DNA from: Sextonia rubra
Taxonomy: Eukaryota; Streptophyta; Magnoliopsida; Laurales; Lauraceae
Direction: 5' to 3'
Assembly: GCA_037013555.1 (NCBI GenBank)
Contig: JASUAD010000023.1
Coordinates: forward strand, 8,680,001-8,744,000
DNA: 64,000 nucleotides
A model generated the notes under the pieces. That model was not told where the DNA came from. It worked only from the letters and a program-made list of their open reading frames with translations, and made no database searches. This document shows, piece after piece, positions 44,884-58,350 of the stretch. Within the stretch, counting starts at the first letter, position 1. Each line of letters begins with the position of its first letter. The translations under genes and the position numbers were made by a program.

Positions 44884-46526
44884 TGATTTGATATCTCTAC
44901 TTGCCCACTAGTTTGCGGGTGATAAGGGGTAGCCACTTTGTGAGTTATTCAGTATTGCTTCATAAGGGCCTCAAAAGTTCTATTACAAAAATGCAATCCC
45001 CCATCACTTATGATAGCACGAGGGGTTCCAAATTGTGAAACACATCCTTCAAAAATCTTTTTATGGTTTTAGTATCATTATTCCGGCACGGAATAGCTTC
45101 TATCCATTTTGAAACATAATCAATAGCAACCAAGATATAAATGAAACCAAAACTAGGAGGAAAAGGTCCCATAAAGTCTATACCCCATACATCAAAATTT
45201 TCAATTACCAAAATTAGGTTCAAAGGCATCATGTTTCTTTTTGAAATATTGCCCAATTTTTGGCAACGCTCACAGGTCTTGCAAAATTCATGAACATCCT
45301 TAAAAAGTGTGGGCCAATAAAAACCACATTACAATATTTTACATAATGTCTTTTTAGTAGAAAAATGGCCTCCACAATCCTGTGAATGACAAAATGATAT
45401 GACACTAGGAATTTCATCATCTGGCACACACCTCCTGATAATTTGATCTGGGTAGTATTTGAACAGGTATGGATCATCCCAGAAAAAATGTTTCACCTCA
45501 GAAAAGAACAAATCTTTATCTTGCTTAGTCCAATGGCTAGGAATACTACCCATAGCAAGATAATTTGCTATATCAGCAAACCAAGGGGGTTGGGATAATG
45601 CAAAAAGGTTTTCATCTAGAAAATTATCCCTGATTGGTGTTGGCTTAATAGGATCGGAAATGGCAAGTCTAGAAAGTTGATCTGCCACCATATTTTCTAC
45701 TCCCTTTTTCTCTTTGATTTCTTAGTCAAATTCCTAAAGTAGAAGGATCCATCTGATCAGTCTGGGCTTAACATCTTTTTTAGATAGAAGATACTTTAGT
45801 GCGGAATGATCAGTGAACACCACAATCTTAGATCCAATCAAGTAAGAGCAAAATTTGTCAAGTGCAAAGACCACTGCCAACAATTCTTTCTTAGTGGTTG
45901 AATAGTTGATCTGTGTACTATTCAAGCTCTTACTTGTATAATAAATCACGTAAGGCTTTTTATCCTTACGTTGTCCCAAAAACGGGTCCAACTGCATAAT
46001 CACTGGCATCACACATGAGTTCAAAAGGAAGGTTCCAATCCGGAGGTTGCATAATTAGAGCAGACGTTAGCATACCTTTTAATTTTTCAAAAGCCACTTG
46101 GCATGCCTCAGTCCATTCGAATTGTGCATCCTTGGATGACAGTTTACAGAGAGGGCGAGATATAGCACTAAAATCTTTAATGAACCTTCTGTAGAACCCT
46201 GCATGCCCTAAAAGTGATCTTATATCTCTTATGGTTTTCGGTGTGGGTAAGTTGGCAATCAAATCAATTTTAGACTTGTCAACTTCTAGACCTTTTCCAG
46301 ATGCAATATGACCAAGGACAATTCCCTGGCGAACAATGAAATGACATTTTTCCCAATTGAGTACCAAGTTCTTTTCTTCGCATCTAGTGAGAACAATCTC
46401 AAGATTGCTCAAATAGTCCTCAAATGAGTCACCAAACATAGAGAAATTGTCCATGAAGACCTCGAGAATGCGTTCCACCATCTCACTAAAAATACTCAGC
46501 ATACAACGCTGAAATGTGGCGGGAGC
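44884..46526 (-). pseudogene. RT (second half), RNase H and partial integrase of element C
   Basis: After the solo LTR the RT resumes with CMLSIFSEMVERILEVFMDN. The catalytic box is F-M-D-N at 46446-46457, so the second Asp is Asn. The frame stays open through LLGHAGFYRRFIKDF and the RNase H start DASDYAVG to 45966. A frame change follows and RNase H continues in 45734-46024 (YTSKSLNSTQINYSTTKKEL, FTDHSALKYLLSKKD). The integrase zinc-finger region lies in 45329-45691 and the core in 45008-45256 (GIDFMGPFPPSFG, AIDYVSKWIEAIPC). Homology ends at 44884 before the catalytic Glu region is complete. It is a dead, truncated pol. Confidence 0.85.
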
Positions 46527-46531
46527 ATTAC

Positions 46532-49400
46532 TGTCACACCCCGATCCTAGGAATTTGGGGATTAGAGTGGGCCCCTAGGGAGTGAATACGTAATCCCGTA
46601 GTAATCCATGCCATGAGAGAATTATGCACGAATTCCTACAAGGGAGATTTCACAGGAACGTGTGAGGTATGCCTGATCACACGCAGGAATTAGAATTCAT
46701 CATAAGCGGGCTCCTGCAAAATACTCTGCAATGATCATGAGCCAAACACAGAGAATCACATCCTACAACATTCATATATATATATATATATATTTAAGAT
46801 TTAAATAACGTTTCATACGACCAACCCACTATTTAACAATTCGGGTACAAAAGGTCCACTTTAAACCTCTCCAGGTGGAAGACCAAAATTCACAACTATG
46901 TCACATCCAAAACAATGTGCGCGCTCCATGGGATGACAAATAAAAAGCGTTGTTATCCTTCCATTCTTCTATACCTCGAGGTACTGTTGGGGCACCCTTC
47001 GGGGACGCGTCAACAGCCGAATTGGGGTTTGGTTCCATACCTGCAACATCAAGGGTAATAATGTTAACATGATGGTTAATCAAGTATAGTGGCATATGAA
47101 CTGGCATAATGTATCAAATGAATTTAGTAATATACACTGATCAAAGAGGGCAATATGAGTCTACTAGGCCTGTTGTGCATGCATAGCAATGAGTTAGGAA
47201 CCATAAATAAGATGTTGTATACACTAATAGGCAACATATGGGTTGCTAGGGGATTAAGCTAGCTTCCCGATGAGCGCCAACAACTCCTCCATAAACTACT
47301 GCAGTAGTGACATGAGGATACCCCAAAAGGCACAAGCGAACTGGTGCCAACTCGGATTCACCTCTTTCATAATTTCAATCATACTCGTCATACAATACAT
47401 AAGGAATACCAGTTTGAAGGTATAATCAATCATGAAAACAAAGATAGTAAAGTGACAAATAATTAAACTAAGCATACTTATATAAGCTACGAAGGCTTGA
47501 ACCTTGGCTATGCCCATTTGGTTAGCAAGCACTACTCAGTAGAAGCTCTGTCTTGTCAAACACTCACTCATTAGAAGCTCAGGTCTGATTGCCTCAGGGT
47601 TTGGCTAGAGGAAGTGGATACATAAATAAATCATGTTGAGGACAAGGTATCTTAACAATATGAATGCATTCGGATTGAGTAAGTATCAAGGAAATTACTA
47701 TCTAATCCTATCTAGATAATCCATGATCTCCAAGGTCATTCAGCACGACATACTCATAAAACATCTGGTGCCATTGTGTTACCATATCTTGGTATTATAT
47801 TGTGTACATAAAAGATACCCCTTCTTATGCCAACATACATGACTTGACATTGGGAGATCATCCGGAATTCAAAAAGGATAAACGACAGCTCAACACTCAT
47901 CCTCTTTAAAGGTTAATTACCATTGGGCTAGTGTGTTTGTAAAGAATGTGTCAATACTAAGGTCCTACAAGGTCATTAAGAGTTCCTAAAATCCTCAGTT
48001 CACTGTGTTCTTACGGCTTAGCCGTATACATGGTTACGGCTTAGCCGAGTAGCTCAAGTTTCCTCCTTAATTTCAGGCACATTTATGGCTTAGCCATATA
48101 TTAGCCTACGGCTAGGGTTACAGCTAGGTTACGGCTTAGCTGTAAGGCATTACACGATGTAGCCATGCGTAAGCCGTAGAAGGAAATAGGTTTTTCAAGC
48201 TCACGGGAAAATTCGCCATAAGGAAGCTTACGGCTTGGGCATGGGCTAGGTACGGTTTAGCCGTAGTTCATTTCACGGTGCAGCCGTAGGCAAGCCGTAG
48301 TATAAAACAGATTGTGTTGCTCTCGGGACTTTAAGGCGTAACCACCTATAGCTTAGCCATGTCTTTGCCATACGCTTTAGAATTCTAGAGTTAATTCTAT
48401 AACTCACTTCCAATACAGAATTCTGATTTGTAGGGAATTCCTATGACTTAATCAAAGTGTCCCTGAAGGTATTCAATACTCACACACCCTTGTATTCCAT
48501 ATTTACATTCTAATTCATCCAACACCTCATACATGGATAGATAATGAACAAGGTAAAGAGCTGTAATATGAGATTGGAAAGAACCAGTCTAAGACTCAAC
48601 AACTTGAACACCCATGCAACATATATGCACTCTAATCTTGCCTTTTAACAGTGTTTGCCCTCCCTATGTCCTTCTTGTTGGGTGGTTAGGGAAAACCTCC
48701 AATGAAAAGTGGGTTCTTTACATAGAAATATACAAATGGTGAATGTGATGCAATAATGCATGCATGTCACAGATTTAAGTCTTCTTGACCCAACAAGCCT
48801 TAAAATATGAAATGGAAGTAAAGCCCTCACCTTGGTGGGCTGTAACTTAAAGAAGGAGGTGTTTCCCCAAAGAGAAAATACTCCTACGAAGAAGAGGAAG
48901 ATGGGTGAAGACTATCCTTAACGCATGCAAGACCCCCAACCCTAGTAGCTTTTCAAAATTTGAAGTGAAAATGAAGGAAGTAAGAAGAGAGGAAATAGCT
49001 CCAATAGTTGCAGGAAAGGAGAAAGAAGAAGGAACGTTGAGTTGCATCTTTTAAATAGAATTTTCCGGCCCTTGCATGCAAACCCATTTCTTTGGGATAT
49101 TTATCGTTTAGGTCACATGGCCTTAGTTAGCCCAAGATGAATCCAAATCAAGTTGGGCCTAACACGAAAGATGATCTACACGAAAAATTACGCAAGAGGC
49201 AATGGTGGAGGTGTCCGTAAGATGTAAGAACAATTTACAAAAAGGTCCTCAACTACTTAGGCAAGGTTCGAACCCGACACAACTGCCTATCCAACACCCA
49301 AACACAAAAGTTTGAATTAAATTAGCCTTAATAGGGTTTAGTTAATATAGAACAAAATTAATTAGCGTAGATCGAGATTAGTGGAATTCAAGACCTTACA
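46532..49400 (-). mobile_element. Solo LTR 'e' (minus) in RT of element C
   Basis: On the plus strand it starts TGTCACACCCCGATCC and ends CAAGACCTTACA, 2869 bp, with ATTAC at 46527-46531 and 49401-49405. Removing it restores a continuous RT reading ...FGLCN followed by APATFQ. The palindromic cassette is at about 48010-48370, with a full TACGGCTTAGCCGTA at 48012-48026. An (AT)n run lies at 46774-46793. There is no internal region and no gene. Confidence 0.9.
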
Positions 49401-49405
49401 ATTAC

Positions 49406-52400
49406 ATAACCCAAAAGGCATTCGCTGATAAGCAAAAGTACCAAAGAGGCATGCGAACGTAGTTTTCTCCTGGTCTTCAGGGGAGATTTCTATTTGGTTA
49501 TATCCAGAATATCAATCAAGAAAAACAATAGTATTGGTGGCCAGCTACCCTTTCCAAAATTTGGTCCATAAAAGGTAAAGGGAAATGATCCTTACATGTG
49601 ACTGCATTAAGTTTCCTGTAGTCTATGCATACCCTCCATCGTGTGGGGACTCGGGTAGGAACAAGTTCATTTTGAGTATTTTTTACTACAGTGATACAGG
49701 CTTTTTTCGGAATGACCTAAGTAGGGCTGATCCACTGGGTATCCGAGATGGAATAGATTATGCCCACATCAAATAGTTTAAGCACCTCAGCCCTAACCAC
49801 TTCCTTCATGGTAGGATTAAGCCGGCGTTGCATTTGACTACATGGTTTTGTATCCTCTTTAAGATAGATGTGCTGCATACACACTAAAGGGTCAATTCCT
49901 TTGATGTCGGCCACATTCCAAGCAATCGCATTCTTGTGTTGTTTGAGCACTTTCAATAATTGGGCCTCTTAATTCTCATTAAGAAGCGAAGAAATAACTA
50001 CTGGGTAGGTCTCTTCATCCCCAAGGTAAGCATATTTGAGGTTAGAAGGGAGGGGTTTCAACTTAGGTTTAGGTGGTTCAACTTGAGATGGAAGAGGTGG
50101 TGCACCAGTTTGTATGAGCTCCTCAAACTTGAGTATCCAGATAGCATGAGCCTTTTCCATAGTGTCATCATCCATTGCTTCAAGAAAGTCTATATCCTCT
50201 TTGGCCTTAAGCATCAAAGTAATACGGGAGTTAACACACTCCTCTAAATCATCCTCTAACACAGTATTCACAAAGTTCATTTCAAGGAGATCATCATTAA
50301 TATCCTCAGGATGCTTGTATAAATTGAATATGTTAGTTCAATGGTCATGTTTCCAAAAGAAAGTTTTAACATTCCATTCCGGCAATTGATTAATGCATTT
50401 GATGTTGCTAAAAATGGTCTTCCCAAAATTACCGGAATTTGAGCATAGTGATTATGTACTAGTTGAGTGCATCGTACATAAAAATCAGCAAGGAAATAGA
50501 ATTTTTCGATTTGCACTAATACGTCTTTTATTACCCCCTTGGTTTCTTGACTGAACGATCTGCGAGTTATAGAGTAACCTTGGTAGGTTTCAACTCGCCT
50601 AGCCCCAGTTGTTGATAAACAGAGTAGGGTAATAGATTAACATTGGCCCCCAAGTCTAATAAAGCCTGACCAATCCGGTGATTTCCAATGTGCACGATAT
50701 GGTGGGGCATCCCGAATCTTTGTATTTCTAGGGTGTGCTACCATATAGGAGTGCACTAACTTGCTCAGTGAATAAAGCTTTTTTTTGTACATTCGTCCTA
50801 CGCTTGACAGTGCAAAGATCCTTAAGGAACTTGGCGTAGGCTGGAATCTGATTAGTTGCATCCAATAGAGGAATATTGATTTTAACTTCCTTGAAAATGT
50901 CTAAGATCTCCTGGTTTGGGATTGGCTTCCTGGGATGGGTTGGTATTTGTGGAAAAGGGGCAATGGCTGTGACAATTGTGGGGTCAGGACCTTTTTCATT
51001 CTCAATAATAGTTTCTGTATTAGCGCTATCCTTTTTAATCTTTCCATTCAAATCCAAGGAGACATATTGTTTATCTTTTTCTGGATTCTCTTGAAGCTCT
51101 TTGCCACTACGTAGAGTGACTGCCTGAATATGCTCCTGATAGTTTGGGTTGTTATGTCATTCACTTCAAATTGACCTTTTGGGTTCGGGAGATGTTGAGT
51201 AGGAAATGTTCCTTTTCCTTGAACTTGAAGGCTACGTTTGATTTGCTCGACAGAAGTTTCTAACCTTTGGATAGCGTGCTGGTTATTCTGAATCATCTGT
51301 TGATTATTTTGCATATTTTACATAAATTGTTGTTGAGATTGTACTAGCATACTGAGGGACTCCTCCAATGACCTATTTTGAGCTTATGGTGCATAAGATG
51401 TATTATGCTGTGGAGACATGTATACACCCGAATTTGATGGTCTTTGGGGTTTATACTCAGGTGTCATAGTTGGTCCATTCCTCCAGCTAAAATTTAGGTG
51501 GTTTTACCATGAAGGATTATACGTGTTGCCCATGGTATTTGTATTAAACGGCTTTTGGTATGAGTTCAAAATGTTAGCCTGTTCTTGAATTGCTTCCTGT
51601 AATGCAGGTCCAGTTGGACAATCTGCTGACAAATGATCTTCAGAAGCATAAATACCATAAACCATAACTGTATCCTTGTTCTTTCCAAGTTTCAGGGTTT
51701 CTATTTCTCTTACAAGTGCAGCAAGTTTGGCTTGAATTTTAATTTGATTGTTCAAATGATAGATTCCTCCTCCCTTAGACTGGTTCAATGACCTGGATTG
51801 ATCTGCCCCATCAGATGAGGCCCATTTTTGCACATTTTTTACCATTAGTTCTAAAAATTCCCACGCTTCATCAATTTGCTTTTAATCAAATTGACCATTG
51901 CACATCATCTCAATAAATTAATGGGTATCAGGGGTTAAACCCTCAATAAAAATCTTGATGAGACAATATGTTTCATATCCATGATGAGGACATGCAAGGA
52001 TCAATTCGTTAAATCTTTCCCAACACTTATAATAGGGTTCCTTGAGATTTTCTCTGAACATCATGATTTCCCTTTTCAAAGTGTTGGTCTTTTGCTGTGG
52101 GAATAATTTCTTCAAAAATTCAGTCTCTAGGGCTTTCTAGGTGTTGATTGAACTTGGTCTAAGAGAGTGGAGCCAAGTCTTAGCTTTATCTTTCAAAGAA
52201 AATGGAAATAATCGAAGTTTGATTATATCCGGCACTACATTTTGTAACTAAAGTGTTGAGCATACTTCATCAAATTCTTTTAAGTGCAAGTACGCACTTT
52301 CAAAGTCAAGCCCATAGAACTTTGGTAGAAGTTGGATCATGCTAGTTTAATCTCAAATTGGCCCATAATTGGGGGCATCATTATACATGATGGTGTAGTT

Positions 52401-52525
52401 TGTCGAGCGGGGCACAAGTAATCACGTAGCATCCAAGGCGGCTGATTAACCTCCGCACCATTGCAGTCCCCATTGTTATTTCCATTCTTGAGTTGGACAT
52501 CACTGTTACTAGACCCACTCGCCAT
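49406..52525 (-). pseudogene. gag, protease and first part of RT of element C, broken
   Basis: The ATG at 52525 begins MASGSSNSDVQLKNG. Retrotrans_gag pieces lie at 51918-52115 (KKLFPQQKTNTLKREIMMF) and the knuckle region at 51504-51845. There the motif reads YGIYASEDHLSADC, so both first Cys residues of the CCHC set have become Tyr. A Gln-rich stretch (MQNNQQMIQNNQHAIQRLE) lies at 51230-51314, a protease DLGA box near 50655, and ILGRPFLATSNALINC in 50277-50516. The acidic linker is at 49969-50280 and the RT start (AWNVADIKGID, MQRRLNPTMKEVV) at 49717-49956. Frames are separated by stops and shifts. Confidence 0.83.
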
Positions 52526-53146
52526 TGGAGACAATCTCAAAGGGCTGGAGGGTCTAGGAGATTCTTTCCTTTCTTATCTATGTGTTGATCCTCTTTGCCA
52601 AATTAGCTGAGAAGGCTTGTCCTTTCTTTTTGGAATTTTGAGTTTTTTTTAATTTTTGAAATATGAGAAAACCTAAGTTATGAAAGCAACTAAATAACTC
52701 CCTACAGTTGAAAAGTTTCCTTAAGTTCTCCAATCTAGTCTTATGAAATCAACTCAACCAGGTTAGCCACCAGGAAATGGTAAAGTCACAGATGGACCTG
52801 TTTGAAGGACCAGTTTCCTGAACAGTCAAGTTGTCACGTACTACAGGGGCAAAGGCCTCCTTAGACACCGAGAAGAATAAGGACAATGATTAGATCACTT
52901 TTGGTATACTTTCTTCCCAAAAGAAGTTGAGACAAGTTGAAAAACAATAACTATTTTCGATTTTAGAAAGTTTCTGAAAATAGCAGTGATGTAAGCTTTC
53001 TAACAATCCATGCACTCCCCTATTCCAGTTAAGGGCAGTTCATCATTCCATGCATGTCCTCCTATTTCTAGAAAGATGCTAAAATTAAACCATACCCACA
53101 AAGCAATGTAAATAAGGAAAGTTAGAAAAGTTACCTTAAATGGCGC

Positions 53147-53164
53147 TCCCTAGCAATGGCACCA
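53147..53164 (-). other. Primer-binding site, tRNA-Asp type (element C)
   Basis: The minus strand reads TGGTGCCATTGCTAGGGA, matching the Asp-tRNA complement at 14 of 18 positions. It lies six bases from the LTR end, the same spacing as in element A. Confidence 0.75.
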
Positions 53165-53170
53165 AAAACT

Positions 53171-56100
53171 TGTTCATGAACTCCAAGTGCAGAGCTGCGA
53201 TGTAATAATATCCCAGTAAGTACGGGGCGAAATCCAAAGGGAGCTATGTTTAAAATATTTTCAACTTGTCACCTGCCTAATTCAAACTCTAAAACTATCC
53301 TAATTTAAAATCTAACAAATACATTCATTCCTAAGAATTAAATAATTACAATAACATTTCCTAATTCTAAAACTTCCTAAAAACAAAAACTAAAAATTCT
53401 GCAAAAGAAAACACAACATTAGAACTTCCCATAAAACAAAACCTAAAAGTAGCACGTACTAAAAAGAAAACTAAACAAAGTTAGTAACAAATAAGTTAGA
53501 AAGAAAACACAGCTTTCCTTAAGTTAGAAACTATGTTAGGTTAAAAATCTATACTTTCTAAAAAACAAAAGATTTCTAAATCCTATTCAAGTAAGAAATT
53601 TAAGTTTGGATGAAACTCTAAATGGAAAAAATCAAATTAATAATCTCCTAATGCTAAACAAGTTTCTAAAAACAAACTATATAATTGTACAAACAACTAT
53701 AATACAACTACACACAACAACTTTTTTTTTTTAAGAATGAATTTACTCAAACATGATAAACTAAAAAAAATAACTACAAATCTGGAAACTTAATTTCCTA
53801 AAATAAACAAGATGCAAGAATGATGAAGAAAAACAGTGGACTCAATGCATGATCATGTAGTCTATTTCTAACATGGTGAAGTGTTCAGAAATCAGTTTCT
53901 TGATGTTGTTTCAGTTCAGTTTCAGATCTGAAACTTATCAATTAGACACAGAAATTTTGATTTATAACTGATACAAAAATAGGTCAAAAAGACTCAACAA
54001 TTTACCAACAATGATATATCACTATTTATCATCTTTTTTCAGCACTTTTTCACCACAATTTCTGAATTAATTCACGAGTAGTTCAGGTTTTCAAAAACTG
54101 TTCCAACATTGACAATGTGTGCATGTAGAAAGATTATATATAATGATCATAATGCAATGCCTATTTTCAAACTGTTTTGGAACTGTTTTTGCACTTTTTT
54201 CAGCTGTGTTTTAAATCTTATTTCAAGCTTTGAAATCTGTTATAAACATCATCCATCCAAATACCATGAACATGTGCAACTGGTTTGTGAAAATTTTTTG
54301 TTCAATATGGACTTAATTGAACAATTTTCTGCACAAATATTTTGACTGTTTTCACTTGTAATTCAGGTTCTAAAACTGATGAACATCGAGGACGAAATCA
54401 TGTGCACAAATTGTTCATGAAAATAACAACATGCTGGCTAATAAATCTCAATATACTGCTGGTAAAATTCAGATCTGAATTTCATATTACAACTTTTGTC
54501 CAACCATTCTATACAAACAGATGTCAGATTTCAGATTATCTGTCAATTCTGCCGGCACACTTTGGTAAGAAATATTTTCAGTTTCAATCTTGTTTTTGGA
54601 CTGATTTCAAGTCAGGATTATGAATCTAACACAACTGAAACATCTAATGTCTATCACTTTAGATGACCATCACCCCTAAATATGCTTTTAAAAATTGAAA
54701 TATGCATGATTCTAATGCAATTTACAGCAGTAAATCAAACAAAATTGTATAAGAACCTAGTGTGCAGAAAATTGAAATAAAGTGCAGGAAAATAACAAGA
54801 AAATTGCAGAAATTTAAAATTCAAAAGTGCAGTAAAATAAAAAAAATTGCCGAAAGTAAAAGGCAATAAACAATGGAAGTCAAAGGCAGTATATTCACTC
54901 AAAATTCTCCCTTAGTTTAGGCCTAACAATTTCTTAAAGTATGCTCTTCTATTTGGGTCGTCATTCCAAACAAGAAAAGCACAAATCAAGCAATCATACA
55001 ACCATAAGAATAAGAAGAAAAACAAGATGAATATTATTGAACTAGTATGACAATCCTTTACATAAGATGAAAAAAAATTAAAACAAAAGATTATACATAC
55101 TAGGATGGAAAAGAATTCCTTATTCGAATTGATCTTCAAGGTTAGTGGTGTGGCTTTAGAGCTAAGCCTCCTTGATGACTTGAGATGGAGAGATAAGAGA
55201 GGGAGAGATGAAGTGTAGAAATTTAGAGGTGGGAGGTGGGTAATTCTTCCATGAAAAATATAGGAGAGGGGTGCCCTATTTATACTTTTTCAAGTCCTAC
55301 TCTTTCTCAAACTCTAAAATCTTAAAAATAATAAAAAAAATTAAAAGAAAAAGGGCTCCAAACAATGCTTTGGATGTGCAATATCTTTTGGGATTTTTTT
55401 CTTTTTATTTTTCTTTTCTTTCCTTGCTTGCTTTGATTGGAAGTTTCTCTTGGATGCTTCTTTCCTTCTTTTTCTTTACCATCTTGTATTGAGATCTTTT
55501 GAGAAACAATTTAGGGATAAGAATCCTCTCTTGGAATCAAAATTGGTGCACATGAGGTGTAGAACTTCCCCTTTTATCTCTTTGCATCATCAACTTTTCT
55601 TTTTTGGAAAGTTTTCTTTGCTGGCTCTAAACTTGAAGAGATCTTTGAAGATAACCTCTTGATTTTTTTTTCTTTTCTTTTGCAGCTAAAATCTGAATAA
55701 AATCCTCTTTTGAACGTGGAATAGCTTGTTTGGATATTTTTTTTATTTTTTTCAATTAAATCTTTTCCTTTTCCAAAAAGAACTCCTATGTGGCTTTCTT
55801 TGTCCATATTTGATGATATATTCTTCAAATCCTCTTCAAAATATCTTGAAAATGTGCAACAAATAAATGGACCTCATCTCGAATGTTTTACATGTGTACC
55901 CCATACATGTGCATATGTGTGTGGGACCATGAAGTCAACTTTTTTGCAATTTTCTTTCAATTTCTTTTTCTCTTCAATTCTTCTCTCTTTTCTCTTGAAA
56001 TTCAATTCCTTGCCTCAATTCTTTATAAATGGGACCCATATCATCAATTTTCTACAAAAAAAAAATGTGAATTCATGTGAAAAGACAATTTTACCCCTAA

Positions 56101-56431
56101 GATCACAAATGGATGAATACGAGCCCATTTCTCATGAAATCACCATTCTTCATGATTTTATATGAATAAACTAATGATGATGAAAATTCAATTTAATTCA
56201 TGAGAAAAATTATTTTCAAAAAACTTTCCAAAAATAGACTTTCAAAAAACAGCAGGTTTCATGAATATATACAAAAACTGTGGTTTTTAAACAATTTATG
56301 CAGAAAAATATAAAAATGAATTTAAAATGCATGAACCCATGATATCACACTAAATGAGGCTCTTTCAAGTTAATAAGTCCTTAAAATAGTTCAAAATGTG
56401 TATGAAAAAATGCATTTTTAAGAACTTATTA
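53171..56431 (-). repeat. 5' LTR of element C
   Basis: 3261 bp, collinear with the LTRs of A. On the minus strand it starts TAATAAGTTC (decayed TGATAAGTCC) and ends CATGAACA. It contains a TATA box at 55277-55284 and no gene. Its divergence from the A copies is far greater than between the Copia-A LTRs. Confidence 0.87.
55277..55284 (-). promoter_or_regulatory. TATA box of element C 5' LTR
   Basis: TATAAATA followed by GGGCAC on the minus strand, equivalent to 906 and 17493 in element A. Confidence 0.65.
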
Positions 56432-58350
56432 GGCTTAGAAACCTAATGTTTAATTTCACATGATCAACTTGATTCATCTGAGAATACGAGGGTGCTGCTA
56501 TGACTTTTTTCATGGTGACTGACATAAGTTGGAGCTGCCATTCATGGTCATTTTTCAAACTACCACAATGTCCAAATGCACAGTTTGTGAGAAACCCACA
56601 GTCACAGCCAGTTTGTTGATTGATTTTTTCTTTTTATTTTCACTTTGATGGTTGATTCAAGCAACTCTGTTTAGCACAAAGTGGCCCCTTAAACTCGACT
56701 CTTGTGTAGAATGCGCCGAAGGTTACCAAGTTCAAGTATAATCTGAACCACCCACAGTTATAGCCGAATAGGTGAATTTGGTATGAACTCTTCTCTTTAT
56801 TTTGTTTTAAAATGCTTGAGTTATGCTTGATTTTTATGTCAAATAATCCTCTGGGAATCACTCCAAGTCAATGATGCTCGCAAATACGACATCTGACAGC
56901 TTAGGCCACTGTTCAAGCATGCTCATGGTCACGATCTCTTGGTGACTGTTTGGGCCTTTTTTTTTTTTAAATATCGGATTGGAGTTTGATATCCTTGGTA
57001 CAAAATCACTTTTGGATGTAAGGTCTCTTGGGAGTAATGCAAAGGGCTTTAAGCTCAAGAGGTTCTTAAAGATAATCCTTCCTTTATGAAACTTGAAATG
57101 AATAAGCTCTGTTTGAGGAATATAAAACCTTGGTAGAACATTAGGCCTCACTACTCCTCTGTTGGACCTAGTGAAGGCACACTTACCCATTTTGTTTGAA
57201 CACTAACACAGTCTAAGCACACACCTGGCTTTTGTGGACTATGGGAAGTGTTTGAGGTTTGGCATAATGTAAAATACAAGTTAGGTCTCCATTGCCTTTG
57301 TGGGAATTCTTTTATGGTCATCAAACTGAGTAGCCATTAGGCACACTTCTTTTGCTTTTGATGAGAAGGTTACTCCCCTTAAATCTCAACAGGTATGAGA
57401 AGTAAAAACCTCTTGATTGTGGGTGGCCAATTAGAGAAACGAATGAAAATAGGATTAGCCTTTGGTCAAGTGATCACATGTAGCCTTGAGTATTATCACC
57501 AATGAGCTTTGTATGGTGTCTTTCTCAACCACAACCTCCAAGGCTAATTCACCCTTCCTTGTCTTATCTGGTTCCAAATTGAGGCACACTTTTTGAGCCA
57601 ATTTGAGTGATGCCAACCATCTTTGTAGAATGTTAATAGATACAATATCACCTTTCGATCATTGATGACAATCGATGATCTTGTTTTGAAATTGACTTTG
57701 CATAGTAATATTTCCTTCATTACCTCCATAATCACTAAGAAGAGTATGTAACTACAAGAATGTCTAATGGTCCCATCATAGCAGATCACCCCATAAGATT
57801 TTGATTGCCAAGATGAAAAGTCCCGGCTAAAGTATATGTTTGAGGTACTTTGTTATGTTTGTTGAAGAGGCTATTGTAGGAATATTGAGATTCTTTGCTC
57901 GGTTTCAAATTTAAATACAGAGAATAAAACGGTCTCTAATAGTTGCAGATAAGTCAAATGAAATAGGGAAATAGACTAAAGATAGTTGCATTGGATATTG
58001 CATCTTTTGTGCCAGAGTGCACACCAAATTGCTCCCCTAAAGGTCTTAAGGCGCTTGGACATCTGTTTGGGCCAGGAGACTCAGTTTTGGGACTTAAGTT
58101 ACTTGATGCCAATTCTTAGTCTCAGAACTGAGTATTATTTCTCCTTTTAGCCTTTTGGTAAGGGGAGATGCTAGCAAAATTTCAGTAGAATTTCATGCCT
58201 TAGCCATTTTTGCTGTTACTAATGTTTTTCCTTTTTTTCTCTCCTTTTAAGAGAGAAAAGGCAAAGCACGGGCAACTTCAACTTCCAGCACATCAAAAAG
58301 TTGTTCTAAGGGTAATGTTGTAAGTAACCCTGATACAAGAGACCAGAAAG
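56432..58350. other. Unassigned sequence between element C and Copia-B2
   Basis: I see no domain, LTR end or repeat that links this stretch to the other elements. The longest frames (56858-57190 and 57544-57789, both minus) have no motif I recognise and ordinary length for chance. It is probably the remnant of the DNA that element C inserted into; the expected duplication is GGCTT at 56432-56436, but the partner is deleted. Confidence 0.4.

Larger units (their letters stand above)
44884..56431 (-). mobile_element. Athila-type Ty3/Gypsy retrotransposon C, 3' end missing
   Basis: On the minus strand it runs from a 3.26-kb 5' LTR (56431-53171) through an Asp-type primer site, gag, protease, RT, RNase H and part of integrase. 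It stops at 44884 after the segment equivalent to QTSGQVEISN; the integrase C-terminus, tail and 3' LTR are absent. It is collinear with element A and better preserved, which helps read A's defects. A solo LTR (46532-49400) interrupts its RT. Confidence 0.87.

Noticed and set aside
45229..45477. Minus frame overlapping the integrase of element C
   Set aside because: Out of frame with the recognisable integrase zinc-finger and core; the same shadow appears on plus at 13272 in element A.
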